A DNA stretch of 64,000 nucleotides from Epilithonimonas hispanica (GCF_003385395.1 NZ_QNUG01000001.1:1-64000); one strand, 5' to 3'. Positions 51,542 to 61,190 are shown, counted from the stretch's first letter. Notes: generated by a model not told the origin, from the letters alone. A program made the numbers and translations.

Positions 51542-52984
51542 ATGGAAGAAGGTTTTTTAAATGGTTATCCTGCGATAAATGATATTTATGATGAGATGAT
51601 GTCCAATAATGTAGTGAGAAATCATTATCGGGATTTTGTGACCGGTTTTTCTAAGTTTGATGTTTCTGAGATGGACCAGAAAAATGACCTTGCGAAGAAA
51701 CTTTTTATGACGCAGGGGATTACTTTCACGGTTTATAATGATGGTGAGGGAATCGAAAAGATTTTTCCTTTTGATGTGGTTCCAAGGATTATCCAATCAT
51801 CAGAATGGGAATTTATACAGAAAGGAATTAAACAAAGACTGAAGGCTCTCAATATTTTTCTTAAGGATGTTTATCATCAGCAATTCATTATAAAAGATGA
51901 GGTTTTGCCGTCGTCTTTGGTTTATACTTGTCCCAATTATCTTAGAGAAATGATAAATGTTGATGTACCGTTTGATATCTATACACACATCAGCGGAATC
52001 GACCTTATCCGAGATTATGACGGGAGTTATTATGTTTTAGAAGATAATCTCAGAACGCCTTCTGGAGTAAGTTATATGCTGGAAAATCGAAAAATGAGCT
52101 ATCGGCTTTTTCCTAATATTTTGCCTAATATCAAGGTTAAACAAGTTAATATCTATCCTGATTTATTAATAAAAAATCTATTGTCATTTGGTCGTCAAAT
52201 CAGTGCAAAACCAAATGTGGTTTTATTGACACCGGGGATTTTCAATTCCGCTTATTTTGAACATACAACTTTAGCTCGATTAATGGGAATCGAATTGGTG
52301 GAAGGTCGTGATTTGGTGGTTCAAAATCATCAGGTTTATATGAAAACTACGAAAGGTCTCAAAAAAGTAGATGTCATTTACAGAAGAGTGGATGATGAGT
52401 TCATTGACCCTTTGGTTTTCCGTCAAGACAGTGTTTTGGGTGTTCCTGGTTTGTATCACGCTTACAGAAAAGGAAATGTTATTATCGTGAATGCAATGGG
52501 AAATGGTGTTGCCGATGATAAAGCGATTTATTCTTACGTTCCCGATATGATTCGGTATTATTTGGGCGAAGAGCCGATTCTGAAAAGCGTTCCGACTTAC
52601 CGAATGGAAAATATGGACGAACGGAAATACACCATAGAAAATATGCACAAAATGGTTGTTAAAAAAACCAATGAAAGTGGCGGTTACGGAATGCTAATCG
52701 GAGACAAAGCCACTGACGAAGAAATCGCTGAATTTACAAAACAAATCAATCTGAATCCAAGAAGTTACATTGCACAACCAATCATTAAACTTTCTACTGC
52801 ACCTTGTTATATTAATGGAGTTTTACAACCGAGAAGAGTTGACTTAAGACCTTTTGCATTATACGGTCCGGATGGAATTGATATTGTTCCAGGCGGATTA
52901 ACGAGAGTTGCGCTGAAAGAAGGCTCAATCGTTGTGAATTCCTCTCAAGGTGGAGGTTCCAAAGATACTTGGGTCGTAGATTAA
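51542..52984 (+). CDS. Circularly permuted ATP-grasp protein (operon gene 1)
   Basis: The 480-residue protein belongs to the DUF404/DUF407 circularly permuted ATP-grasp family. Typical segments are FTVYNDGEGIEKIFPFDVVP, LREMINVDVPFDIYTHISGI, DLIRDYDGSYYVLEDNLRTP (about 150-169, metal/ATP region) and GYGMLIGDKATDEEIAEF near 382. ATP-grasp enzymes ligate carboxylates to amines using ATP. The next two genes are an alpha-E protein and a transglutaminase-like protein, a widely conserved three-gene operon thought to build or modify a peptide-like product. No product is known to me. Confidence 0.9.
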   Translation: MEEGFLNGYPAINDIYDEMMSNNVVRNHYRDFVTGFSKFDVSEMDQKNDLAKKLFMTQGITFTVYNDGEGIEKIFPFDVVPRIIQSSEWEFIQKGIKQRLKALNIFLKDVYHQQFIIKDEVLPSSLVYTCPNYLREMINVDVPFDIYTHISGIDLIRDYDGSYYVLEDNLRTPSGVSYMLENRKMSYRLFPNILPNIKVKQVNIYPDLLIKNLLSFGRQISAKPNVVLLTPGIFNSAYFEHTTLARLMGIELVEGRDLVVQNHQVYMKTTKGLKKVDVIYRRVDDEFIDPLVFRQDSVLGVPGLYHAYRKGNVIIVNAMGNGVADDKAIYSYVPDMIRYYLGEEPILKSVPTYRMENMDERKYTIENMHKMVVKKTNESGGYGMLIGDKATDEEIAEFTKQINLNPRSYIAQPIIKLSTAPCYINGVLQPRRVDLRPFALYGPDGIDIVPGGLTRVALKEGSIVVNSSQGGGSKDTWVVD

Positions 52985-53036
52985 TTCAACTTTTATCATT
53001 AATCATTAATCATTAACAATTAACCATTAAAAAATA

Positions 53037-53957
53037 ATGCTAAGTAGAGTTGCAGAAAATATATTTTGGATGAGCCGTTATATGGAACGGACCAATTTTC
53101 AGCTCAAAGTTTTTCATACGAGATATATTGCTTATCAGGATGGCGCTTCTGTAGAAAGTTGGGAGAATTTTTGCGAAGAAAATCAAATCGAAATAGATAA
53201 TGATGATTACAGTTTTGGAAATCTCATTTCGAAAGCGCTTTTTGATATCAATAATGATTTGTCCATTGCCAGTAATATTTTCCGGGCGAGAGAAAATGCC
53301 AGAAGTGCGCAGGACCACATCAACAAAGATGTTTGGCAGTGCCTTAACGATTTTCATCATCAAATGAAAGACCATTTTTTGTTCAGTCAGTCCAGATATG
53401 GTGACCCAATCAGCGTTTTTGATGTTTTGGTAAAACAATCGATGGTTTATTATGGCGTTATCGATAATTATGTAGCGAGAGACGAAGGTTATTGTTTTTT
53501 GGAGCTTGGGAAATATATAGAACGAATCCTGAATAGCATTAATCTAATCAGAAAACAATGGATTCTTTACGGAGAAGACCTTTTGGATAACGATTACTCC
53601 AACTGGCGGTATTTTCTAAGTTCGGTAAGTGGTTATGATTTTTATCTTCGAAATAATCTTGGGACGATGGAAAAAGAACGGATTTTTTATCAGATGATTT
53701 ATGAACCACTTTTCCCGAATTCAATCACTTATTCTCTTAATGAATTAGACAAATTTGCAAAACAGCTCAATTCCGGAGAACAAGGTGAAAGTGATGAAAC
53801 AGTCGGTTTTTTTATAGGAAAATGTATTGCGAATGTCCAATTCACAAGGCATCCGAGAACACGCGAGGAAAAGATGCTTTTTCTTGCCAGAATAGAAAGT
53901 GATATTTACGAAATTTCAAATATTTTTAACCACCAGTTTTTTGGTTTGGTTGTTTGA
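53037..53957 (+). CDS. Alpha-E domain protein, DUF403 (operon gene 2)
   Basis: The all-helical 306-residue protein begins MLSRVAENIFWMSRYMERTN, the hallmark opening of alpha-E/DUF403 proteins. It also has IFRARENARSAQDHINKDVW and a C-terminal FTRHPRTREEKMLFLARIES. It almost always accompanies the circularly permuted ATP-grasp gene. The molecular role is unknown. A 52-base spacer of repeated ATTAATC-like units separates it from gene 1. Confidence 0.9.
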   Translation: MLSRVAENIFWMSRYMERTNFQLKVFHTRYIAYQDGASVESWENFCEENQIEIDNDDYSFGNLISKALFDINNDLSIASNIFRARENARSAQDHINKDVWQCLNDFHHQMKDHFLFSQSRYGDPISVFDVLVKQSMVYYGVIDNYVARDEGYCFLELGKYIERILNSINLIRKQWILYGEDLLDNDYSNWRYFLSSVSGYDFYLRNNLGTMEKERIFYQMIYEPLFPNSITYSLNELDKFAKQLNSGEQGESDETVGFFIGKCIANVQFTRHPRTREEKMLFLARIESDIYEISNIFNHQFFGLVV

Positions 53958-54053
53958 GGAAATGTTTCATTGTAAAATCGCAAAATCGTCAATTTGTCAC
54001 ATCAACACATCAACAAATTAGCAAATTAACGAATCAACAAATCAACTTTATAA

Positions 54054-55037
54054 ATGCCAGTTTTCAACATTTTACATATTACGAGATACGAATATTCTTC
54101 TGCGGTTACAGACAGCGCAAACCAAATTATTTTGTCACCATTGACTAATGATTTTCAAGAAGTTATTGAACAAAGGATTTCTTTGTTTCCATATTCTAAT
54201 ATCGATTATTACTACGATTATTTTACCAACAAAATTGGTGTTTTTACGATTGTGGAACCGCATTATTTTTTGGAAATCAAAGCCGAATTGGTTGTAGAAA
54301 CTTTTCCGATAGAATTGCCAATTATCAATCTTAATGTTGATGAACAATGGCAAATCGTGAAGGAACAATCCACGCATTTCCCTTACATCGATTTTGTAAG
54401 ACAGGAAAATATTAAGAATAAAGAAGAGATTTTGTCAATCATAAAATCTGTCGCTACTTCAGATTTGTCTGTCATGGAAACGACGACAGCTTTGTCAACT
54501 TATATTTATGAAAATTTCACTTACAGACAAGGAATCACGGATTATGAAACGGAAATAGATGAAATCTGGGAGCTTAAAGCAGGTGTTTGTCAGGATTTTG
54601 CGCATTTGCTTTTGGGAATGTTGAGAATGTTGGGCGTTCCTTCGAGATATGTCAGCGGATACATCAGTCCTAGCAATCACGAACTGAGAGGCGAAGGTGC
54701 AACACATGCTTGGATCGAGGTTTTTATCCCAGGTTACGGCTGGCTAGGAAACGACCCGACGAATAATTGCTGGGTAAGCGACCGACATATCAAGATTGCA
54801 GTGGGAAGAGATTTCAAAGATTGTACGCCCGTGAAAGGAACTTACAAAGGAACATCCAGTCACAAATTGGGCGTTTCTGTAATTATCACGACTGATAAAA
54901 CTAAAAATCTGACCGAAGTTCCTAAAGTTCCAATGTACATCCGAGAAAATAATCCGTCGATTGAAGAGATTTTACCACAAAGTAATTCTTACCGAAAGTT
55001 TTTGGAAATGCAACAGCAACAACAGCAACAACAATAG
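54054..55037 (+). CDS. Transglutaminase-like cysteine protease fold protein (operon gene 3)
   Basis: The 327-residue protein has the bacterial transglutaminase-like N-terminal beta domain (1-150: VFNILHITRYEYSSAVTDSA) and the papain-like core. Catalytic Cys is in LKAGVCQDFAHLLLGMLRML (about 180), His in THAWIEVFIPGYGWLG (about 222) and Asp in GNDPTNNCW. The C-terminus ends in eight glutamines encoded by CAA/CAG units, a length-variable microsatellite. It probably cleaves or transfers on amide bonds together with the ATP-grasp and alpha-E proteins. Soluble, no signal peptide. Confidence 0.9.
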   Translation: MPVFNILHITRYEYSSAVTDSANQIILSPLTNDFQEVIEQRISLFPYSNIDYYYDYFTNKIGVFTIVEPHYFLEIKAELVVETFPIELPIINLNVDEQWQIVKEQSTHFPYIDFVRQENIKNKEEILSIIKSVATSDLSVMETTTALSTYIYENFTYRQGITDYETEIDEIWELKAGVCQDFAHLLLGMLRMLGVPSRYVSGYISPSNHELRGEGATHAWIEVFIPGYGWLGNDPTNNCWVSDRHIKIAVGRDFKDCTPVKGTYKGTSSHKLGVSVIITTDKTKNLTEVPKVPMYIRENNPSIEEILPQSNSYRKFLEMQQQQQQQQ

Positions 55038-55065
55038 TTTGTATATTTGGAATCGATTGTTCTGT

Positions 55066-55488
55066 ATGGATTTTTTGAAGAAATTATATAAAATACTGAT
55101 TCCGTTTTACATCTTGTTTTTGCTTTATCTGATGTTTTTCGGATTTGGGAGAAGTCAGTATGATATTAATATTGTAAGGCTGATTCCCATGTTTTCAACA
55201 TTTGGTTTTATGAAACAAACGATTCTTTGGGAAACGATTATCATTAATATTTTCGGGAATGTTCTAATGTTCGTTCCTTTTGGATTTTTAGGAATTGTGT
55301 TCCCAAAGTTCAACCAATTTTGGATTCTAATTTTGGACTTTCTTTTCGCAATTATTTTGATAGAAGGTCTTCAGTATTTCACAAGATTAGGCGTTTTTGA
55401 TATTGATGATGTGATTCTGAATACGGTCGGCGTTGCAATTGGATTTTATGTTTATAAACAGCTTTTTGTAGGAAAGGAAAAAGTTTAA
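55066..55488 (+). CDS. VanZ-family membrane protein
   Basis: The start is set at ATG 55066 (MDFLKKLYKILIPFYILFLL); a longer frame to 54961 would overlap the transglutaminase gene. The 140-residue protein has about four TM segments, and the VanZ core includes NIFGNVLMFVPFGFLGIVFP and EGLQYFTRLGVFDIDDVILN. VanZ confers low teicoplanin resistance in enterococci; most family members have no known role. Confidence 0.8.
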   Translation: MDFLKKLYKILIPFYILFLLYLMFFGFGRSQYDINIVRLIPMFSTFGFMKQTILWETIIINIFGNVLMFVPFGFLGIVFPKFNQFWILILDFLFAIILIEGLQYFTRLGVFDIDDVILNTVGVAIGFYVYKQLFVGKEKV

Positions 55489-55646
55489 TCGCAAAGGTTT
55501 TAATAAGTATTAAGTTTCCAAAGTATCAATGAATTGATATTTTATGAAGCTTTGAATTTAAGTTTTAGCTTCAAATCAACTTGTTGATTCTTTGCCTTCT
55601 CAAATAATCTACCTTAAAAAAACTTTGCGATAAAGAAACAGAAAAC

Positions 55647-56078
55647 TTATTGATAAACATTTTTAGTATGAACTTCCATCCATCTTGCTGGGTCTTTGAT
55701 ATTATCCCAACCAAATTTTTTATAAAGTTCGTGCGCATCAGCAGTTAGCAAAATCCATCTTCTCAAACCTTGTAATTCGGGATGGTTCATAATATTTTCC
55801 ATTAATAATTTTGACAAACCAAGCCCACGAAATTCATCCAAAATAAATACATCTCCCAAATAAGCAATCGTCGTAAAATCTGTAATCACTTTTGCAAAGC
55901 CAACTTGCTTATCTTGATAAAACACACCGAAACAAAAAGAATTAGCTATAGATTTTTCAACAATTTCTTTTGGAACTCCTTTTGCCCAATAAGATTCTTC
56001 AGATAAATATTGATGAATGGTTTCTATGTCCATTTTGGATTTATCTGTAGAAATGTAGAAGTCTTTTTTATCGTACAT
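55647..56078 (-). CDS. GNAT-family N-acetyltransferase
   Basis: The 143-residue single GNAT domain has an acetyl-CoA-binding motif A region YLGDVFILDEFRGLGLSKLL (about 81-100; R-G-L-G in place of Q/RxxGxG/A). The C-terminal part YKKFGWDNIKDPARWMEV is typical of a YjdJ/ElaA-like subgroup. Substrate unknown. The start lies four bases after the stop of the upstream gene on the minus strand, suggesting an operon. Confidence 0.85.
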   Translation of the reverse strand: MYDKKDFYISTDKSKMDIETIHQYLSEESYWAKGVPKEIVEKSIANSFCFGVFYQDKQVGFAKVITDFTTIAYLGDVFILDEFRGLGLSKLLMENIMNHPELQGLRRWILLTADAHELYKKFGWDNIKDPARWMEVHTKNVYQ

Positions 56079-56082
56079 TTTT

Positions 56083-56844
56083 CTATGAGTTATTTAAAGC
56101 TTTCATTTCAAAATAACAATTTTCACAAACCATTTTTATGTTTGCAAATTTTTCCGATTCTTCATTCCAACCATTGTATTTGACTCTTATTTTTTCACAG
56201 TCATCACACCAAGCTTCGAAATATTCTTCGTCTTCCAAATCCATATCTGGAGTAGCTTCAAAAGATTCGATAAATCCTCTTTTTGTTTCAGGATCCAAAT
56301 GTTGACAAACAAAAGCAGGTCTCCTATATCCGTGATTTCCACATTCTAGTTTTTTCTGCTTCATTTTTTTCACTTCTGAATTTCCATCAGCGTAAACTTG
56401 TTCAGGAATTAAAACATAATATTCTAAGTTTTCAAGGTTGATTTTGTAAGTCCCAATGCCTTTTAAAATTTCAAAAGAAATAGCAAGGAACTCCCATCCG
56501 TCATATTCATCACTTGGAAATGTTCCGTTTGTTAGTTTTTCATAATTATTTTCTTCTCCGAATTTTTTTATTTTTAAAGTCTCAATTTTATTTTTCTCGG
56601 ACAAATAATTATTGAACCAGCTCCACATCCAGGTTTTTGATGTCAGTGAAAATGTTCCGATTGGAATGTATTTGAAAAAGACTTCATCATTATCATCATT
56701 GTAAAGTCTTAAAATTTCTACATCAGCATCATAAAACCAATGGGCGAAATCATCAAGCTTAAATTCTGCCTTAAAATCATTTTGAATTGGAATTAATTTG
56801 TTTAATTCAGATTCTGAAAATTCCTTGTAATCTATCATTTTCAA
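56083..56844 (-). CDS. DUF6882-like protein with a zinc-binding tail
   Basis: The 253-residue cytoplasmic protein has two parts. Residues 1-160 resemble DUF6882 (YIPIGTFSLTSKTWMWSWFN and YDGWEFLAISFEILKGIGTY). The tail (about 165-253) has Cys/His pairs in CGNHGYRRPAFVCQHL, WCDDCEKI and CENCYFE, which look like zinc sites. Function unknown. It is between proC and the GNAT gene, with gaps of only three and four bases, so the three are probably one operon. Confidence 0.55.
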   Translation of the reverse strand: MKMIDYKEFSESELNKLIPIQNDFKAEFKLDDFAHWFYDADVEILRLYNDDNDEVFFKYIPIGTFSLTSKTWMWSWFNNYLSEKNKIETLKIKKFGEENNYEKLTNGTFPSDEYDGWEFLAISFEILKGIGTYKINLENLEYYVLIPEQVYADGNSEVKKMKQKKLECGNHGYRRPAFVCQHLDPETKRGFIESFEATPDMDLEDEEYFEAWCDDCEKIRVKYNGWNEESEKFANIKMVCENCYFEMKALNNS

Positions 56845-56847
56845 AGA

Positions 56848-57651
56848 TTATGAATTCAATTCCTTAGCTCTGTTTTCAGCATCCAAAATTCCTTTTTTTA
56901 GAATTGATTTCAATTCGTTTTCTTCGAAGGTTTTCAGCGCCGCTTCCGTTGTTCCACCCTTTGAAGCTACGTCTTTTATCAATTCTTCCAGAGATTTATC
57001 AGAATTATTAATGAGATGATAAGCGCCTAACATTGTTTGTTTTACGAATAATTTAGATAGATTTTCATCAATTCCCATTTCGGTTCCTGCTTTTATCATG
57101 GCGTCGATGATATAATAGAAATAAGCAGGTCCGCTCCCTGATAGCGCGGTTACGCCGTTCAAAAGACTTTCGTCTTCTAAATAAACAGAACGTCCTGTCG
57201 AATTCAACAAACGCTCAACGTTCATCAATTCTGAAAAAGAAATTCCTTCTGCTGCGGTATAACCTGTAATTCCCATTCCGAGAAGAGTAGGAGAGTTCGG
57301 CATTGCTCTTACAACAGATTTGTGGTTCAGAAGTTTTTGAATTTTTTCAATCGAGATTCCTGCCATTATCGACAAAACCATAGATTTTTCCGAAATACTG
57401 AAAGGTAAATTTTCCGCTACAAAACCAAAATCCTGAGGTTTCACAGCAATGATAATAAGGTCTGCTTCCAAATTTTGAATTTCATCAAAAGACGAGATTT
57501 CTGATTCTGGAAATAGTGTTCTTATTTTATCTTTTTTGTTTTCGTTTCGTGTGATGAGGTGTAGATTTTGCGGTTTTATCAATTCATATTTCAAAAAAGA
57601 TTTTGAAAATGACAAACCCATATTTCCCGCTCCTAAAACTGCAATTTTCAT
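56848..57651 (-). CDS. proC: Pyrroline-5-carboxylate reductase
   Basis: The 267-residue protein is full length. Rossmann motif VLGAGNMGLSFSKSFLKYEL (about 4-23), then LIIIAVKPQDFGFVAENLPF, VRAMPNSPTLLGMGITGYTA and LSGSGPAYFYYIIDAMIKAG (about 170). It makes proline from pyrroline-5-carboxylate with NAD(P)H. A single gene, without proA/proB nearby. Confidence 0.95.
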   Translation of the reverse strand: MKIAVLGAGNMGLSFSKSFLKYELIKPQNLHLITRNENKKDKIRTLFPESEISSFDEIQNLEADLIIIAVKPQDFGFVAENLPFSISEKSMVLSIMAGISIEKIQKLLNHKSVVRAMPNSPTLLGMGITGYTAAEGISFSELMNVERLLNSTGRSVYLEDESLLNGVTALSGSGPAYFYYIIDAMIKAGTEMGIDENLSKLFVKQTMLGAYHLINNSDKSLEELIKDVASKGGTTEAALKTFEENELKSILKKGILDAENRAKELNS

Positions 57652-57670
57652 TGTTGCTTTTATTAATTAT

Positions 57671-58375
57671 TTAACAATTATTCCCATCAGCATCACAAGA
57701 ATCACCTTCGCTTACAATATTGATTTTTGAATTGTTTTCTAAAAATTCAGATAAGCTTTTCTCCAAAACTTCCGAAAATAAATGCGTAGGTTGAGCTCCC
57801 GAAATCGCATATTTTCTATTGAAAACAAAAAATGGAACGCTATTGATTCCAAGCGAAGCTGCTTCTTCGATATCATTATTTACCAATTCTGTTAATTCCG
57901 GAGATTGAACTGCAGTTTCGATTTCTTCTTTTGTAAAACCTAATTTTCCTCCGATTTCTGATAGAACTTCAACATCATCAATGTTCTTTCCAAGAATGAA
58001 ATAAGCTTCAAACAGAAGTTCTTCCATTTCGTTGGCTTTGCCTTTTTCCTTGGCGAATTGAACCAAGATTTGACTTTTAAAAGAATTAGAAACTTTCACT
58101 TGATCAAAATTGAACTCAATTCCTGAATTTTTTCCTATTTGGATGAGGTTTTCGTGCATTTTTATGGTCTCTTGCAAAGAATGTCCTTTGATATCAGAAA
58201 GATATTCATAATGATTTCTGCTAAGGTCGGTTTTCATTTTCGGGTCTAGCTGGAAAGAATGCCAATTGACTTCAATCTTATCACTTTGAGCAAAATTCTG
58301 AAGTGCTTTTTCAAAATTTTTCTTTCCAATGAAACAAAACGGGCAACGTGTGTCGCTCCAAATATCTACTTTCAT
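57671..58375 (-). CDS. FrnE-like DsbA-family oxidoreductase
   Basis: The 234-residue thioredoxin-fold protein has the redox motif CPFC in DIWSDTRCPFCFIGKKNFEK (about 12-15), no signal peptide, and the cis-Pro loop SVPFFVFNRKYAISGAQP (about 180). The C-terminal tail adds GDSCDADGNNC, with two more Cys, as in FrnE of Deinococcus. Likely a cytoplasmic disulfide isomerase or GST-like enzyme. The gene is 12 bases after the murB stop, on the same strand. Confidence 0.85.
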   Translation of the reverse strand: MKVDIWSDTRCPFCFIGKKNFEKALQNFAQSDKIEVNWHSFQLDPKMKTDLSRNHYEYLSDIKGHSLQETIKMHENLIQIGKNSGIEFNFDQVKVSNSFKSQILVQFAKEKGKANEMEELLFEAYFILGKNIDDVEVLSEIGGKLGFTKEEIETAVQSPELTELVNNDIEEAASLGINSVPFFVFNRKYAISGAQPTHLFSEVLEKSLSEFLENNSKINIVSEGDSCDADGNNC

Positions 58376-58387
58376 TTTTTTTTGATT

Positions 58388-59404
58388 TTAAATGATATTA
58401 ACTTCCCGTTCCAGTTCAATCCCGAATTTTTCTTTGACGGATTTGATTATTTCTGTTGAAAAATCGAAGATTTCTTTTCCAGTTGCATCTCCTGTAGCAT
58501 TGATTATTACTAATGCCTGCAATTTATGTGAAGCAACATTTTCGATTTGTTTCCCTTTCCATCCGGCTTGTTCTATCAGCCAGCCTGCAGGAACTTTTAC
58601 AAAGTCTCCATTCGGATAACCAGGTATTTTTTCAAATTTTTTCTTTAGAGTTTCAAACTGTGAAAGTGGAATGGTTGGATTCTTAAAAAAACTTCCGGCG
58701 TTTCCTATTACTTTTGGGTCGGGTAATTTGCTTTGTCTGATGTTGATTACAGCTTTCGAAACATCTTGAATAGTAGGTTTTTTAATTCCAAGGTTTTCTA
58801 ATTCTGATTTGATTGCGCCATATTCCACATCAATTTTATGGTCTTTTGTAGTTAAACGGAAAGTCACTTCGAGAATCACATATTTCCCTTTGCCTTCTTG
58901 CTTAAAAATCGAATCTCTATAGCCAAATCTGCATTTCTCAAGATTGAACACTTCAATTTCCAATGTTTCAAGATTCAGAACTTTGCAAGATTCAAAAACA
59001 TCTTTTATTTCTGTTCCGTAAGCACCGATATTCTGCATTGGAGAAGTGCCAACGTTCCCAGGAATCAAAGACAGATTTTCTAATCCGCCATAATTTTTAT
59101 CCAAACAATACATCACAAACTGATGCCAGTTTTCGCCAGCTTTTGCTGTGACTAAAACCTCATTTTCATTAATAATTTCTTCCGAAATTCCTTTTAGATT
59201 CAACTGGATCGCCAATCCTTCAAAATCCTTGGTCAAAAGAATATTGCTTCCGCCACCAATGAATAAGAGTGGGAGAGAATGAGCGTTTGAGAATTTGAGG
59301 GTTTCTATTAATTCTTCGACAGAATTAACTTGTGAAAAATATCTTGCTGAAGCTTCAACTCCGAAAGTGTTAAATGGTTTTAAGGAAACGTTTTCTTGAA
59401 TCAT
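58388..59404 (-). CDS. murB: UDP-N-acetylenolpyruvoylglucosamine reductase
   Basis: The 338-residue FAD enzyme makes UDP-MurNAc for peptidoglycan. FAD segment LPLLFIGGGSNILLTKDFEG (about 43-62), then NVGTSPMQNIGAYGTEIKDV, catalytic Ser in VIGNAGSFFKNP (about 235) and Glu in the LIEQAGWKG region. Type I form, as in Escherichia coli. Start overlaps the upstream lipoprotein stop by one base. Confidence 0.95.
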   Translation of the reverse strand: MIQENVSLKPFNTFGVEASARYFSQVNSVEELIETLKFSNAHSLPLLFIGGGSNILLTKDFEGLAIQLNLKGISEEIINENEVLVTAKAGENWHQFVMYCLDKNYGGLENLSLIPGNVGTSPMQNIGAYGTEIKDVFESCKVLNLETLEIEVFNLEKCRFGYRDSIFKQEGKGKYVILEVTFRLTTKDHKIDVEYGAIKSELENLGIKKPTIQDVSKAVINIRQSKLPDPKVIGNAGSFFKNPTIPLSQFETLKKKFEKIPGYPNGDFVKVPAGWLIEQAGWKGKQIENVASHKLQALVIINATGDATGKEIFDFSTEIIKSVKEKFGIELEREVNII

Positions 59405-59850
59405 TATTTATATTGAGAAAGCAGATTATTAAGATTAGTTTTAAGCTTTTCTAATTGTTTGTAGTTTTGATCTTCTTCGGCAACGTTATAGAATTCGTAT
59501 TCTTTTTCTGGCGTTTTAATTGTGAAGATTTCATCCGGACCATCATAATGTCCGCGCCTTTCTCCGCTTTTTGTTTTTTCCAGAGAGGAAATATTAATTC
59601 CAGAAACTAGTTTTTCCCAATCTTTGGAATTCAATTTTTTGTTGAAATTAGGATAATCTGTCATTCTTCCACCTGCAGAAGAAGTTTTTAAAGAATCTTT
59701 GGTCGCAGTTATAGATGTGAATCCGCCTCGTCCATACGTGTTTCTTAATGTTATAGATTCGATTGTTGAATTTTGAGCGACAGTTTTACAACTGATTAAA
59801 AGCATTGCAAAAGCCGATGCAAGTAATCCTATTTTTAATATTTTCATCAT
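59404..59850 (-). CDS. Lipoprotein of unknown function upstream of murB
   Basis: I do not recognise this 148-residue protein. Lipobox LLISC (about 17-21), then a beta-rich domain with RNTYGRGGFTSITATKDSLK (about 36-55) and GHYDGPDEIFTIKTPEKEYE. It should be anchored in a membrane. Its stop overlaps the murB start, so it is translationally coupled to a cell-wall gene and may be an envelope protein. Confidence 0.65.
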   Translation of the reverse strand: MMKILKIGLLASAFAMLLISCKTVAQNSTIESITLRNTYGRGGFTSITATKDSLKTSSAGGRMTDYPNFNKKLNSKDWEKLVSGINISSLEKTKSGERRGHYDGPDEIFTIKTPEKEYEFYNVAEEDQNYKQLEKLKTNLNNLLSQYK

Positions 59851-59883
59851 TGTAGATTTTATGATTGGTGTAAATTTAATGAT

Positions 59884-59933
59884 AAAACCACATAGAAATC
59901 TTAATTTTAATAGAATTTTCTATGTGGTTTTTT
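59884..59933 (-). terminator. Strong hairpin between the aminotransferase and the lipoprotein
   Basis: AAAACCACATAGAAA and TTTTCTATGTGGTTTT pair over about 14 bases around an AT-rich loop, flanked by A and T runs. It works on either strand and would end the aminotransferase transcript. Confidence 0.85.
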
Positions 59934-59953
59934 AGAATGAATTTAGAAATGAT

Positions 59954-61162
59954 TTAGTCCAAACCAAATTCTATTCTATATTTTTCGATCGCATCTCTCA
60001 GAAGTTCAACACTTCTTCTAAGGTCTTCTTGTTTCAAAACATAAGCGATTCTTACTTGTTTTTTGCCTAACTCAGGATTGCTGTAAAAACCTCCCATTGG
60101 CGCAACCATCACAGTTTCATTATTATTAGAATAACTTTCCAAAAGCCATTGCGCAAATTTATCAGAATCATCCACAGGAAGCTCAACGCCACAATAGAAC
60201 GCACCTTTTGGTTTTGGACAAATCACACCCGGAATTTCGTTTAATAATTCTACCAATAGATTTCTTCTGTTCGTATATTCTTCTCTTACTTTTGCGATAT
60301 ATTCTGCATCGTTTTTGTGAGCTGCAGTTGCGGCAATTTGTCCCAAAAGAACTGGGCTTAATCTTGCCTGAGCAAAAAGAATCGCTGCATCGTGGATTTT
60401 CTTTGAACGTGTAATCAAACATCCGATTCTCGCGCCACACATCGAATATCTCTTAGATTCTGAATCGATAACGATAACATTGTCTGCGACTTCTGGAAAC
60501 TCAAACATAGAGATTTGCTGTTCTCCATCGTAAACATATTCTCTGTAAACTTCGTCAGAAATTATAACAATGTCGTGTTTTTTAGCAATCTCAGCCAGTT
60601 TTTGTAGTTCTTCTCTTGAATAAAGATAACCTGTTGGATTTCCGGGATTACAAACGACGATTGCTCTGGTTTTATCAGTTATTTTTTTCTCAAATTCCTC
60701 AATAGAAGGTAAGGCAAAACCTGTGTCAATCGTTGATGGAACTGCGACTATATTGATGTTAAAAGTTCCAGCAAATCCATTATAATTAGCGTAATAAGGT
60801 TCCGGAATAATGATTTCGTCGCCGTCATCACAAAGCGTAGAAATGGCAAAATTCAAAGCTTCCGAACCGCCGTTTGTTACGATGAAATTATCAGGTGTTA
60901 AATCTGTAAATCCAAGAGAATGATAATATTCTGTCAAAGCTTTTCTGTACTCGATATTACCTTCTGATAAAGCATATTCCAAAACTTTGAGGTCGATGTT
61001 TTTTACAGCATTCAAAGCGGTTTCGGGAGTTTCGATGTCTGGTTGACCAATGTTCAAGTGATAAACTTTGATTCCTTTTTGTTTTGCTTGAATAGCATAA
61101 GGAACTAATTTTCTAACTGGAGATGCGGGCATATGCTGCGCTCTTTGCGATATTTTCGGCAT
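59954..61162 (-). CDS. Class I/II PLP-dependent aminotransferase
   Basis: The 402-residue fold-type I enzyme. Features: KVYHLNIGQPDIETPETALN (about 33-52), IVTNGGSEALNFAISTLCDD, VVCNPGNPTGYLYSREELQK, ISDEVYREYVYDGEQQISMF and the PLP-lysine in DSESKRYSMCGARIGCLI (about 232-249). The set fits aspartate-type or LL-diaminopimelate-like aminotransferases. The substrate cannot be fixed. It has its own promoter and terminator. Confidence 0.9.
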   Translation of the reverse strand: MPKISQRAQHMPASPVRKLVPYAIQAKQKGIKVYHLNIGQPDIETPETALNAVKNIDLKVLEYALSEGNIEYRKALTEYYHSLGFTDLTPDNFIVTNGGSEALNFAISTLCDDGDEIIIPEPYYANYNGFAGTFNINIVAVPSTIDTGFALPSIEEFEKKITDKTRAIVVCNPGNPTGYLYSREELQKLAEIAKKHDIVIISDEVYREYVYDGEQQISMFEFPEVADNVIVIDSESKRYSMCGARIGCLITRSKKIHDAAILFAQARLSPVLLGQIAATAAHKNDAEYIAKVREEYTNRRNLLVELLNEIPGVICPKPKGAFYCGVELPVDDSDKFAQWLLESYSNNNETVMVAPMGGFYSNPELGKKQVRIAYVLKQEDLRRSVELLRDAIEKYRIEFGLD

Positions 61163-61182
61163 TATTATTTGACTTTGGGATA

Positions 61183-61190
61183 CAAAAATA
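61183..61190 (-). promoter_or_regulatory. -7 promoter element of the aminotransferase
   Basis: On the minus strand TATTTTTG lies 20 bases upstream of the ATG at 61162. Confidence 0.45.
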
